Positions 9,180 through 17,598 of a stretch of DNA of 43,960 bases are shown piece after piece. This stretch comes from Paracoccaceae bacterium. Its GTDB lineage: Bacteria; Pseudomonadota; Alphaproteobacteria; Rhodobacterales; Rhodobacteraceae. The position numbers and the translations under genes are program-made. The stretch covers positions 1 through 43,960 of the forward strand of contig REBU01000048.1 of assembly GCA_007692585.1 (NCBI GenBank). Reading direction: 5' to 3'. Below the pieces are notes generated by a model. That model saw nothing but the letters and a program-made list of their open reading frames with translations. It was not told where the DNA came from and did not search any database. Positions within the stretch are counted from its first letter, which is position 1, and every line of letters starts with the position of its first letter.

Positions 9180-10652
9180 CTAGAAAACCGGCGGAAAGGG
9201 CCGCCCCCCGCGATCCAGCGTGATCCAGCGCGTTTCAGTGAAGGTTTCGACCGACCAGCGCCCGCCATGGCGGCCGAGCCCCGACGCCTTGGAGCCACCG
9301 AAAGGCACATGCGGTTCATCATTCACCGAGGAACAATTGACATGGCACATCCCGGTTTCGAGCTTGCGCGCCATCGCGAGCGCACGGGCCTCGTCACGCG
9401 TGATGATCCCGGCGGACAGGCCATATTCGGTGTCATTGTTCAGCGCGATGGCTTCGTCATCGGTCGCAAAAGGAATGACCGGGACGACCGGGCCAAAGGT
9501 TTCATCCTGATAGACCAGCATATCGGGCGTGACATTGGTCAGGATCGTGGGTTCAACAAAGCGCCCGTTTATTCCGCCCCCGACAACGACCTGCGCCCCC
9601 TTGGCCAGCGCATCATCAAGCTGCGCCTTCACCCGTGCCACTTGCCGGTCATTGATCAGCGGACCGATCACGTTGGCCTTGTCGGCCGTATCCCCGACTT
9701 TCAGTTTTGCTGCACGAGCTGCGAATTTCTCAAGGAATTCGTCAAAAATCCTCTCATGCACCAGCACTTTTTCAACACTCATGCAGATCTGGCCCTGATG
9801 CATGAAACTGCCGAAATTGGCGGCCTGTGTCGCACGCTCCATATCGGCATCGTCGAGAATAATCAGACTGTCCTTGCCACCCAGCTCAACACAGGCTTTC
9901 TTCAGATGCGCCCCGGCCTTGGCCGCGATGGCCCGGCCCACAGGGGTCGAACCGGTAAAGGACACGCCCTTGACCAGCGGATTTTCGACCAGTTCATCGC
10001 CCATTGCAGCCACGCCTTCGCGCGCGCATGTCACGACATTGAACACGCCCGCAGGGATGCCCGCTTCTTCCAGAACTTCGGCAAAGAAGATCCCACCGAG
10101 ATAGGGTGTGTCCTCGGAGGGTTTCAGAACGATGGTATTTCCCGCCGCCAGAGCGAAGGCAAAACCGCGTGCCGTCAGGATGCCGGGAAAATTCCACGGG
10201 CTGATGACCGAGATCACGCCCATCGCAAAGCGCTGCGCCGTGGACAGTTTGCCATATTCGCTGGGCAGGATTTCACCCGACGCCTGATAGCAACTGGCCG
10301 CAGCAGAGCGGAACACTTCGGGGATGTAATGCGCCTCGAACGCGCCCTTTCCGAACCAGCCACCGCCCTCGGCCTGCACGGCGGCGATGAAATCAGGCGC
10401 GCGGCGCTCGAACACGTCGGCGATGTGATGCACCAGTTTCGCGCGCTCGGTATATTTCAGCGCCGCCCAAGCCGGAAAAGCGCGATGCGCGGCTTCGATC
10501 GCGTCGCGAGCATCAGTTCCTGTGCCATCGGGTGCCTGAGCCCAGAGGCTGCCATCATTGGGATTGAGATCGGCAAAACTGCGTGCGGCCTGACGCCATT
10601 GGCCGTCGATATACATGCCGCGCAAGGTCTTGGGGGCTTTCCCATCGAGCAT
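9180..10652 (-). CDS. Aldehyde dehydrogenase, aromatic-aldehyde (vanillin/benzaldehyde) type
   Basis: A 490-residue aldehyde dehydrogenase. Glu256 in CVELGGKD and Cys290 in GQICMS are the catalytic pair; ISPWNFPG (150-157) and FTGSTPVGR (232-240) form the NAD site. The start at 10652 is chosen because AGGAG precedes it; the longer open frame reads into the ATPase gene and is not family-like. The stop of the upstream ATPase gene is one base away, so the two are translationally linked. Sequence style (SEYGKLSTAQRF, GQICMSVEKVLVH) resembles vanillin and benzaldehyde dehydrogenases. Together with the transporter it suggests that the imported compound is, or is converted to, an aromatic aldehyde. 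Substrate is inferred. Confidence 0.88.
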   Translation of the reverse strand: MLDGKAPKTLRGMYIDGQWRQAARSFADLNPNDGSLWAQAPDGTGTDARDAIEAAHRAFPAWAALKYTERAKLVHHIADVFERRAPDFIAAVQAEGGGWFGKGAFEAHYIPEVFRSAAASCYQASGEILPSEYGKLSTAQRFAMGVISVISPWNFPGILTARGFAFALAAGNTIVLKPSEDTPYLGGIFFAEVLEEAGIPAGVFNVVTCAREGVAAMGDELVENPLVKGVSFTGSTPVGRAIAAKAGAHLKKACVELGGKDSLIILDDADMERATQAANFGSFMHQGQICMSVEKVLVHERIFDEFLEKFAARAAKLKVGDTADKANVIGPLINDRQVARVKAQLDDALAKGAQVVVGGGINGRFVEPTILTNVTPDMLVYQDETFGPVVPVIPFATDDEAIALNNDTEYGLSAGIITRDEARALAMARKLETGMCHVNCSSVNDEPHVPFGGSKASGLGRHGGRWSVETFTETRWITLDRGGRPFPPVF

Positions 10653-10653
10653 T

Positions 10654-11835
10654 TCACATCTCCTTGTCGAATTCTGCCGAACCGGGGCGGCGGCGCCAGA
10701 CCTGAACCTTGCCAGGCTGAGCGGGTGCAGGTGAGGGCGGCGCGACAGCTTCCATGCGCGCTGACCCCGATGCGGACGCCCGATCACGGATGGACGGGCG
10801 CAGGGGCGGGAGGGCTGCATGGGCAGGGCCGGGCCGGGCCGGTGCACGTGCCTGACGCGCCGCGTCCTCAATCTGGGCCAACGCCGTGCGCAACCGGTCG
10901 TTTTGCGTCAAGGCGCGCGCGGGGCTCGCCCGCGCAGGGCCCTCGAGGGTGATCGTCCTTGGGGCGGGCCTGCGTATTGGCCGCGCACTTGCACGCGCGA
11001 GCAAAGCCGTCATATCCACCCCGGAAATGGCGGCGGCAGAGATGCTGCTGTTCGACTTGCCGCGCGGGATGACCGGGGCGGGTCTGGGAACGGCAGCAGG
11101 TGTGGGGCGGTTTTTTGTGCCACTGCCGCCAAGATAAGCGGCCTGCACAGCCGGGTCATTGCGCAATACCTCGGCGCGGTCTTCGCGCAGGATCTCGCCA
11201 TTTTCCAGCAGGTAGCCGCGATCTGCGATCCCCAGGCTGAGCCGCGCATTCTGTTCGACCAGCAATATTCCCAGACCTGCCGCTCGCACGGCCTTCAGGT
11301 TCTGGAACAACTCCTTGGACAACAAGGGCGACAATCCCAGCGATGGCTCGTCCAGCATGAGGATGACAGGGTTCGACATCATGGCGCGGCCGATGGCGAC
11401 CATCTGCTGTTCGCCACCGGACATGGTGCGCGCGATCTGGTTTGCGCGCTCTTCGAGCTTGGGAAACAGGCTGATCAGCCGGTCATAGGCCTGCGCCTGA
11501 TCTTCGCGCGCACGTTCCGGATTGGCCCCGAGCATAAGATTGTCCCGCACGCTCAGATCGCCAAAAATGCCGCGCCCTTCCGGCACCAGTGCGACGCCGC
11601 GCTCCACCACCTTATGCGGCGGCAAACCCAGCAGCGGTTCGCCCGACATCGTAACAGATCCGCTGACACGCCCTTCGCAAATGCCCGCGATGGATTTCAG
11701 CAGCGTCGATTTCCCTGCCCCGTTGGTGCCCAGAATGACCGCGATCTCGCCCGGCGCGACCTGCAAGGACGCTCCGTCAAGCGCGCGATGCTTGCCATAG
11801 GTGGCGCTCAATCCCTTGACCTCAAGCATCCTCAT
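10654..11835 (-). CDS. ABC transporter ATPase, LivF type, with long C-terminal extension
   Basis: Residues 1 to about 237 are a normal LivF ATPase: Walker A GTNGAGKS (36-43), signature MSGGEQQ (138-144), Walker B VILMLDEP (157-164) and the H-loop LVEQN (192-196), ending at QAAYLGG where LivF proteins usually stop. About 155 further residues (10657-11124) are rich in Ala, Pro and Arg and look disordered; they include RPAPRTITLEGPARASPARA. No domain was recognised there. The gene overlaps LivG by 14 bp; an ATG at 11829 is an alternative start. It powers uptake by the LivHM-type permeases encoded upstream. The extension is unusual for the family. Confidence 0.9.
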   Translation of the reverse strand: MRMLEVKGLSATYGKHRALDGASLQVAPGEIAVILGTNGAGKSTLLKSIAGICEGRVSGSVTMSGEPLLGLPPHKVVERGVALVPEGRGIFGDLSVRDNLMLGANPERAREDQAQAYDRLISLFPKLEERANQIARTMSGGEQQMVAIGRAMMSNPVILMLDEPSLGLSPLLSKELFQNLKAVRAAGLGILLVEQNARLSLGIADRGYLLENGEILREDRAEVLRNDPAVQAAYLGGSGTKNRPTPAAVPRPAPVIPRGKSNSSISAAAISGVDMTALLARASARPIRRPAPRTITLEGPARASPARALTQNDRLRTALAQIEDAARQARAPARPGPAHAALPPLRPSIRDRASASGSARMEAVAPPSPAPAQPGKVQVWRRRPGSAEFDKEM

Positions 11836-12559
11836 CAGCCCCCAGATAGGCGCGGATCACCTCCGGATCGGTCAGCACATCGGATGGTGTGCCTTCAGCG
11901 ATTTTTGCGCCCGACGACATGACAACGCAGCGGTCGCACAGGCTGCGGATCGCGTCCATGACATGCTCGACAAGGATGATCGTGCGTCCCTCGTCGCGCA
12001 GGGATCTGATCAGTTCGATGCCTGTCTGCAATTCGGTCGGGTTCAGCCCCGCGAGCCATTCATCGAGCAGCAGAACTTCGGGTTCGCCAGCCAGAGCCCG
12101 CGCCAGCTCGACGCGCTTGGTGTTGATATAGGTCAGGCTGGAGACGGCGGAAGTGATCTGCCCCCCCAGCCCCACGCGCTCCAGCAATTGCCGCGCGAAG
12201 CTCTCGGCCTCACGCCCCCAGCGCTTGCGGTGCCCGAATGCCGCCCCTGCGATCACGTTTTCGATCACGCTCAATTCCGGCAATAACCGCACCAGCTGAA
12301 ATGTCCGCGCCACGCCCTGACGCGCGATGCGATGCGCGGATGTGCCGGCAATGTCCTGACCGTTCAGACGGATTGCCCCGGCCGTCGGCGCAAAGGCCCC
12401 CGAGATCATATTGATCATCGTGGACTTGCCCGAGCCATTTGGGCCGATCAGGCCCAGAACCTCGTTGTGATGCACATCAAAGACCATCTCGCGCACGGCC
12501 ACCAGACCGCCGAAGCGTTTGGTCACGTCGCGCACCTCCAGAACCACCCGCGCCATCAC
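11822..12559 (-). CDS. ABC transporter ATPase, LivG type
   Basis: A 245-residue ATPase of the branched-chain amino acid/aromatic acid uptake family. Walker A is GPNGSGKST (about 39-47), Walker B is VLLLDEWLAG and the H-loop is LVEHV. The signature loop normally read as LSYGQQR is here LTYINTKRVELARAL, so the LSGGQ element is degenerate. In a two-ATPase system the LivF partner, which keeps MSGGEQQ, can complete one composite site. The gene overlaps the LivM permease by 4 bp and LivF by 14 bp. The annotated start gives two adjacent Met codons; either may be used. Confidence 0.9.
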   Translation of the reverse strand: MMARVVLEVRDVTKRFGGLVAVREMVFDVHHNEVLGLIGPNGSGKSTMINMISGAFAPTAGAIRLNGQDIAGTSAHRIARQGVARTFQLVRLLPELSVIENVIAGAAFGHRKRWGREAESFARQLLERVGLGGQITSAVSSLTYINTKRVELARALAGEPEVLLLDEWLAGLNPTELQTGIELIRSLRDEGRTIILVEHVMDAIRSLCDRCVVMSSGAKIAEGTPSDVLTDPEVIRAYLGADEDA

Positions 12560-13482
12560 CGCCCCCCTGATCCAAAACGGTGCTGCAGCCGCTCATAAAG
12601 GCCCACAAATCCCCCCGGCAGCACATAGACGATCAGCAGGAAGGCCAGCCCCAGCAGCAACAGCGTCTGGTTGGGCGCATTGCGTGAGATGAATTCCCAC
12701 AGCAGCGTGAAAGGGATAACGCCCGCCAAAGGCCCCCAAAGCCGCCCGGTCCCGCCGAGCAGCGCCATGATCACCACCTGAAATGACAGGATCGGGGCAA
12801 AGGCCGTCGAGGGCTCGATATAGATGTAGCGCGGGGCCATCATGGCACCGACTACCGCCGCGACTGCGCCTGAGATCATGAAGAGAAGGATTTTCGCCAT
12901 CGCCGTGTCGATGCCGGAATGCTTGGCGACAGTCTCATCATTGCCGATGATCCGCAGCGCAAAACCCATCCGCGAGCGCGCGATCAGCCAGCCCACCAGA
13001 AAAACCAGTGCGGCCATGGCGATCAATTGCCAGTAGATGTCCCGCTCGGTGATCGAGGTCAGCACATACATGCCGCGCTGGCCCGTGCGGTTTTGCACCC
13101 AGGTCACCAATTGGCGCACCAGTTCGGCCAGCCCCAGCGTGAAGATCACGAAATACACCCCCGACAGGCGAAGCGTGACCAGCCCGACCAGGGCCGCCAG
13201 CACGGCGCCCAGCCCCGCCGCGATCAGCGGGAGCATCCACATCGGCAATGTCTGAAATCCCAGCCCGGTCACAAAAGTACCCAGACCAAAGAAGGCCGCA
13301 GTTGCCAGCGAAATGTAATGCGTTGGGCCGGAAAACAGCGCCCAACTTGTCGCAAGCACTGTGAACATGGCCATGGTCGTGGCAATCGACAACAGATACC
13401 CAGTATCATAAAGCGGCAGCAGGGCCGCCAGCCCGAGGGCCGCCGAGGCCAGAGTCAGGTTGCGGAGATCGCGTTTGCTCAT
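12556..13482 (-). CDS. ABC transporter permease, LivM type
   Basis: A 308-residue inner-membrane permease with about 8-10 hydrophobic segments. LivM features are the central cytoplasmic loop LIARSRMGFALRIIGNDETV (with the EAA-like RSRMG.ALRAI pattern) and the later LGGTGRLWGPLAGVIPF segment. It pairs with the LivH-type permease encoded immediately upstream (4 bp overlap) and with the two ATPases downstream. The transported substrate is unknown; the operon's aldehyde dehydrogenase suggests an aromatic compound and not an amino acid. Confidence 0.93.
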   Translation of the reverse strand: MSKRDLRNLTLASAALGLAALLPLYDTGYLLSIATTMAMFTVLATSWALFSGPTHYISLATAAFFGLGTFVTGLGFQTLPMWMLPLIAAGLGAVLAALVGLVTLRLSGVYFVIFTLGLAELVRQLVTWVQNRTGQRGMYVLTSITERDIYWQLIAMAALVFLVGWLIARSRMGFALRIIGNDETVAKHSGIDTAMAKILLFMISGAVAAVVGAMMAPRYIYIEPSTAFAPILSFQVVIMALLGGTGRLWGPLAGVIPFTLLWEFISRNAPNQTLLLLGLAFLLIVYVLPGGFVGLYERLQHRFGSGGR

Positions 13483-14348
13483 GTCGGTTTCTTTCCGAAC
13501 AGCCCCTGCGGACGGAACAACAATATCCCCAGAAACAGCAGATAGGCCGCCGCGAGGGTCAGGCCGGGGTCGATGACGCGGGCCACGAAAGTTTCCGCGA
13601 CACCAAGGATCATGGCGGCAACAATCGTGCCGCGAATATCGCCCACCCCGCCCATGATCACGATGATCAACGCCTTCATCGTGAACATCACCCCCACAGA
13701 GGCATCGAGCGTGAAAAACATCGAGATCAGCGCCCCGCCGGACGCCGTGACCGCGCCCCCCAGCCCGAAGGCCAGCGCCGAGACGGCGTGCACGTCAATG
13801 CCCACCAGCCGGGCCGAGTCCGGGCTGACGGCGACGGCGCGCATTCGCAAGCCTGCGCGCGTATAGCTGAGCCAGATCCACAGGGATGCTGCCAGCAGCG
13901 AGGCAATGGAGAAAGCCACGATGCGGTTCTGCGCATAGGACGAGCCGAAAATATCCACGCGGCCAGTCAGGTAGGAATAATTGAAAAATCCGCCCCCGAA
14001 GGCCCATGTCATGATGCCGACCAGCGCGAAGGACAACCCGAAAGTCGCCAGAATACTGTCCACTTCCAGCGCGCCTCGGGATTTCGCGCGCTTCACCAGG
14101 GGCTGCAGCATGATGCGGTAGATCAGCCAGTTCACCACAAAGGCCAGCGGGGCAACCACCAGCAGCGCAGCAATCGGGCTGACCTGACCGGCAGTGAACA
14201 CCCAGAATGCCGCGAAGGCCCCCGCGACAAGCATCTCGCCATTGGCCAGGTTCATGATCCGCGCCACGCCATATTGCAGGTTCAATCCCATGGCGATCAG
14301 CGCATAGGTGCCCCCCAGCAGAAGACCGGTGATCAGGATGAAGAACAT
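13479..14348 (-). CDS. ABC transporter permease, LivH type
   Basis: A 289-residue inner-membrane permease starting MFFILITGLLLGGTYALIA, the standard LivH N-terminus. It contains the family's GLNLQYGVARIMNLANGEML segment, the cytoplasmic loop LSYTRAGLRMRAVAVSPDSA, and GGVGDIRGTIVAA near the C-terminus. The start at 14348 is used because 50 extra upstream codons have no family resemblance and cross the intercistronic hairpin. It overlaps the LivM gene by 4 bp. It forms the transmembrane pore with LivM. Confidence 0.92.
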   Translation of the reverse strand: MFFILITGLLLGGTYALIAMGLNLQYGVARIMNLANGEMLVAGAFAAFWVFTAGQVSPIAALLVVAPLAFVVNWLIYRIMLQPLVKRAKSRGALEVDSILATFGLSFALVGIMTWAFGGGFFNYSYLTGRVDIFGSSYAQNRIVAFSIASLLAASLWIWLSYTRAGLRMRAVAVSPDSARLVGIDVHAVSALAFGLGGAVTASGGALISMFFTLDASVGVMFTMKALIIVIMGGVGDIRGTIVAAMILGVAETFVARVIDPGLTLAAAYLLFLGILLFRPQGLFGKKPT

Positions 14349-14376
14349 CGCTCTCTCATTTTGTCTGGCAATGAAT

Positions 14377-14401
14377 GCGCGCGGAGAATGGGCCCGCGCG
14401 C
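14377..14401 (-). other. Intercistronic hairpin between binding-protein and permease genes
   Basis: An 8-bp GC-only inverted repeat (GCGCGCGG / CCGCGCGC, 9-base loop) lies in the 65 bp between the substrate-binding gene and the LivH gene. No T-run follows on the transcribed strand. Such hairpins often protect the 3' end of binding-protein mRNA or attenuate read-through, giving more binding protein than membrane subunits. Confidence 0.55.
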
Positions 14402-14413
14402 GCGGTTCTTGGA

Positions 14414-15622
14414 TCAGTCCCAACCGTCTTTCACGATCACATCCGACACACCGTCGCGCCCACGCGCGGCTACACCCCGGAACACCCCATCCTGCCACTG
14501 ACCGACAGTCCAGAAGCGTTCATTGTCGTTCATGTCATTGAACTCGATGGGGCCGAGAATCGTGTCATAGCTGTTGGACTTGTCCTGCAGGTACTCCATG
14601 ACAACTGCCCGGTCCTTGGTGCCTGTGGCCTCGATCGCCTGCCCGAGGATCTCCAGCGTCGCATAGGTCGAGGCTGACGCCCAGAAGTCAGGCCCCTGCC
14701 CCGTCAGCTCCATATGCGCGGCGGCAAATTCCTGAAAGGCCGGGTCATCGGGGTTGACGCCGCCCATGCCCATCACGCCTTCGGCCTGCGCACCGAAGCG
14801 GGCCTGATAGGATGGGAAGGCCGTGGCGACGGCTGTGAAGAACACGCGCGGGGTGAAGTTCTGCACAATGGCCTGATCGGTCAGCGCAAATGTGTCACCC
14901 GGATAGGACCAGGCGATGAAGGCGTCAGGCTCTGCCGCGCGCGCGCCGTCAATGATCGGCGCGATATCCTGCGTTCCCAGCGGATAGGAGGTCTGATAGA
15001 CGATCTCGAACCCGTTTTCTTCCAGCACCGAACGCGAGATCCCGGCCATCTCGATGCCGAAGGCATCGGCCACATTGACCAGCGCCACGCGATTGCCGAT
15101 TTCACCGGCCTCCCGCAGATCGACCAGAACCCGCGCAGTGTCCTCTGCCATGGCCCCGGTGCGACCAAGAACGAAGAACATGCCGGGGAATTGCGCCGAC
15201 AGATCCGGCTGCTGGTTCGTGACATTGGTGCCCGTGATCTGCGGATAGCCCAACCGGCTGAAAATCGGCGCAGCGGCAAGGTTCAGCCCTGTGGAATAGG
15301 GCGCGACCATGAAATCCACACGGTCTTGTGTCGCCATGCGCTGGGCCGCCTGAATGGCCTGCTGCGGATTGGTCTGGTCATCATACTCAGTCAGCTCGAT
15401 CAGCGCGGGACCATCGGCAAGTTGCAGCCCGCCTGCCGCATTGGTCTGATGCACCCAAAGCCGCACAGCTGGCCAATGGGTCACATCCGCACCCCCGGCC
15501 AGCGGGCCGGTCTTGGGCGCGGCTGCGCCAAGGCGGATCACCTCTTGCGCCTGCGCGGCAGCAAGACCCGCCGCAAGAAGGGCGGCGGTGGCCAAACTCA
15601 TCATCATGGATCTGCGTTTCAT
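14414..15622 (-). CDS. ABC transporter periplasmic substrate-binding protein, LivK-like
   Basis: A 402-residue type I periplasmic binding protein (Peripla_BP_6). A Sec signal peptide is evident: MKRRSMMMSLATAALL with cleavage likely after AQA near residue 25. The mature part starts IRLGAAAPKTGPLAGGAD, a standard LivK-like opening, and later includes EYDDQTNPQQAIQAAQRM. It delivers ligand to the LivHMGF-type complex encoded downstream and is the first gene of that operon. Related proteins bind branched-chain amino acids, amides or lignin-derived aromatics. The downstream aldehyde dehydrogenase favours an aromatic ligand; this is inference. An AT-rich stretch (15731-15745) upstream probably carries the promoter; TATAAT can be read on this strand at 15738-15733. 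Confidence 0.92.
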   Translation of the reverse strand: MKRRSMMMSLATAALLAAGLAAAQAQEVIRLGAAAPKTGPLAGGADVTHWPAVRLWVHQTNAAGGLQLADGPALIELTEYDDQTNPQQAIQAAQRMATQDRVDFMVAPYSTGLNLAAAPIFSRLGYPQITGTNVTNQQPDLSAQFPGMFFVLGRTGAMAEDTARVLVDLREAGEIGNRVALVNVADAFGIEMAGISRSVLEENGFEIVYQTSYPLGTQDIAPIIDGARAAEPDAFIAWSYPGDTFALTDQAIVQNFTPRVFFTAVATAFPSYQARFGAQAEGVMGMGGVNPDDPAFQEFAAAHMELTGQGPDFWASASTYATLEILGQAIEATGTKDRAVVMEYLQDKSNSYDTILGPIEFNDMNDNERFWTVGQWQDGVFRGVAARGRDGVSDVIVKDGWD

Positions 15623-15775
15623 TTGTCTACTCCTCCCAAAAGCGTGTCGGGTTTCCCGATCACACAGACAAATTCATGGTCTCTCGACAGTTCCTTCCCG
15701 CGTTGATTATGGCGTGATCTTTCGCACAAACAATTATATTATTAACCAAGCAGATTAACCTTGGGGTTATCAAAT

Positions 15776-17086
15776 TCAACCACGGCCCATCATTGTATTG
15801 GGCAGATAGAGGGCGATGTCAGGAAACAGGATCAGCAGGAACACACAGACCCCCATCGCCAGCCAGAACGGGATGATGCCGCGATAAATCTTGGACAGCG
15901 GCACGTGTTGCGCGACGCCTTTGACGACGAACACATTCATGCCGACAGGCGGTGAAATCAGCCCCATTTCGACCACAACAACCATCACGATACCGAACCA
16001 GATCGGGTCGTAGCCCAGCGCCAGAATGACCGGCAGCACGATGGGCACTGTCAGCACCAGCATGGCAAAACCTTCCATGAAAGTGCCGAGGATGATGTAC
16101 AGCGCGATGATGATCAGAAGGATGCCGAGCGCGGGGATCGCCAGATCGCCGACGGCCGCTGCCAGATTGACGGGGATGCGTGTCAGGGCGAGGAACGGAG
16201 CGAAAAAATGCGCGCCGATCAGGATGAAGAACACCATCGAAGTTGTCTTGATCGTGCTCAGGAGCGCCTCGAAAAAGCGCGCGATGGTCATGTTGCCGGA
16301 CCAGAGCGCGTGCAGAAAGGTCAGGAAAGCGCCGACCGAGGCAGCTTCGGTCACGGTGAAAACGCCAGTATAAATCCCGCCGATCACGATCACGACAATG
16401 AACAGCAAGGCGCCGGAATTGCCCAGAACGCGGAAGCGTTCAGCGAAGCTTGCGCGGGGACCAGCGGGGCCTGCGTGCGGGTTCATGCGCGCCACGATCA
16501 TCACAGTGATCACGAACAGCGCTGTTAGAAGCAGCCCCGGCAGAAAGCCTGCCAGAAACAGACGACCTACCGATTGTTCGGTCAAGAGCGCATAGACGAT
16601 CAACACTGTCGAAGGCGGAATCAGGATCCCCAGCGTCCCCCCCGCCGCAATCGCGCCAGTGGCCAGCCCGGGATCATAGCGGTAACGCTCCATCTCGGGC
16701 AGCGCGACTTTGCCCATGGTGGCGGCTGCGGCGATGGATGACCCCGATAGCGCTGCGAACCCGGCGCAGGAAATGATCGTGGCCGAGGCCAGGCCGCCGC
16801 GACGATGCCCGACCCAGCTATAGGCGGTGCGATAGAGCCCCTGCCCCATCCCCGAAACTGTGGCGAATGTGCCCATCAGGATAAAGAGAGGGATCACACT
16901 CAGACTGAACACAGCCGAATAGCTGTAGGGAAATGAGCCCAGCACATTCATTGCAGCCGTGGGTGAGTTCAGCACCGCTATACCCCCAGCGCCCACTGCC
17001 ATCATGGCCAGACCGATCGGCACGCGCAGGGCCAACAGCGCAAACAGGGCCGCGAATCCCACCAGACCGGCCATGAGAGGTGTCAT
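15776..17086 (-). CDS. TRAP transporter large permease (DctM), system 1
   Basis: A 436-residue polytopic membrane protein of the DctM family. It has the repeated hydrophobic architecture and typical motifs such as ALSGSSIAAAATMGKVALPE (about 111-130), AAGGTLGILIPPS and GLISPPVGMNVFVVKGVA near the C-terminus. It is the Na+-driven translocation subunit. Its ATG overlaps the small permease stop (ATGA), so the two are co-translated. A 153 bp gap follows before the ABC operon. The substrate is unknown; TRAP systems carry organic acids, which suits an aromatic-acid island. Confidence 0.94.
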   Translation of the reverse strand: MTPLMAGLVGFAALFALLALRVPIGLAMMAVGAGGIAVLNSPTAAMNVLGSFPYSYSAVFSLSVIPLFILMGTFATVSGMGQGLYRTAYSWVGHRRGGLASATIISCAGFAALSGSSIAAAATMGKVALPEMERYRYDPGLATGAIAAGGTLGILIPPSTVLIVYALLTEQSVGRLFLAGFLPGLLLTALFVITVMIVARMNPHAGPAGPRASFAERFRVLGNSGALLFIVVIVIGGIYTGVFTVTEAASVGAFLTFLHALWSGNMTIARFFEALLSTIKTTSMVFFILIGAHFFAPFLALTRIPVNLAAAVGDLAIPALGILLIIIALYIILGTFMEGFAMLVLTVPIVLPVILALGYDPIWFGIVMVVVVEMGLISPPVGMNVFVVKGVAQHVPLSKIYRGIIPFWLAMGVCVFLLILFPDIALYLPNTMMGRG

Positions 17087-17589
17087 GCGTTGCCCTGACT
17101 GTCAGCACGGGAAGGAAACACTGTCTTGAGCGCCTGCAGAACGAGAACAAGCGAAAATAGCCAGAGCGAGATGGCCACGGCAAATTGAAACGGGTGCTTG
17201 GGGATGCGCATCATATTGGTCACATCAGACCAGCGCAAGCTGCCAGCCGCATAAAGCCACGCGCGCCACGCGACATAGGCAAGGAAGGCTGCGCCGGCCA
17301 GATGCACCAGCGCGGTCAGCCAGCGGAACATCGGTTGATCCAGCCAACGGCCTAGCAAATCAACAGTCACATGCCCGCGCGAGATGGCTGTATACGGAAA
17401 GCCAAGCGCCACGATCAGCGACATCGCAAGCTCGGTCAATTCGTAGCCGCCCCGAAAGGGGCGACCGAAATAGTAGCGCATGGTAATCTCATAGATCACC
17501 AGCAGCATCAGCCCAACCAGCACAAGCCCACCCCCATAGGCAATGACGCGCAACAGGCGTTCAAACCAGCGTTCGATTTGTGCCAGCAT
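17083..17589 (-). CDS. TRAP transporter small permease (DctQ), system 1
   Basis: A 168-residue protein with four predicted membrane segments and the DctQ-type central signature YELTELAMSLIVALGFPYTA, followed by GHVTVDLL. It bridges the binding protein and the large permease. It lies 9 bp after the dctP gene and overlaps dctM by 4 bp. Unlike systems 2 and 3, no hairpin separates it from its binding-protein gene. Confidence 0.9.
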   Translation of the reverse strand: MLAQIERWFERLLRVIAYGGGLVLVGLMLLVIYEITMRYYFGRPFRGGYELTELAMSLIVALGFPYTAISRGHVTVDLLGRWLDQPMFRWLTALVHLAGAAFLAYVAWRAWLYAAGSLRWSDVTNMMRIPKHPFQFAVAISLWLFSLVLVLQALKTVFPSRADSQGNA

Positions 17590-17598
17590 GGGGCGCGC

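Noticed and set aside
8715-10952. A 745-codon plus-strand open frame
   Set aside because: It lies antisense to the SDR, aldehyde dehydrogenase and LivF genes, which have clear family motifs; its translation is His/Arg-rich with no domain. High GC content produces such shadow frames.
17389-17396. TGTATACG, close to the GntR operator word
   Set aside because: It lies inside the dctQ gene of system 1 and breaks the palindrome; most likely coincidence.
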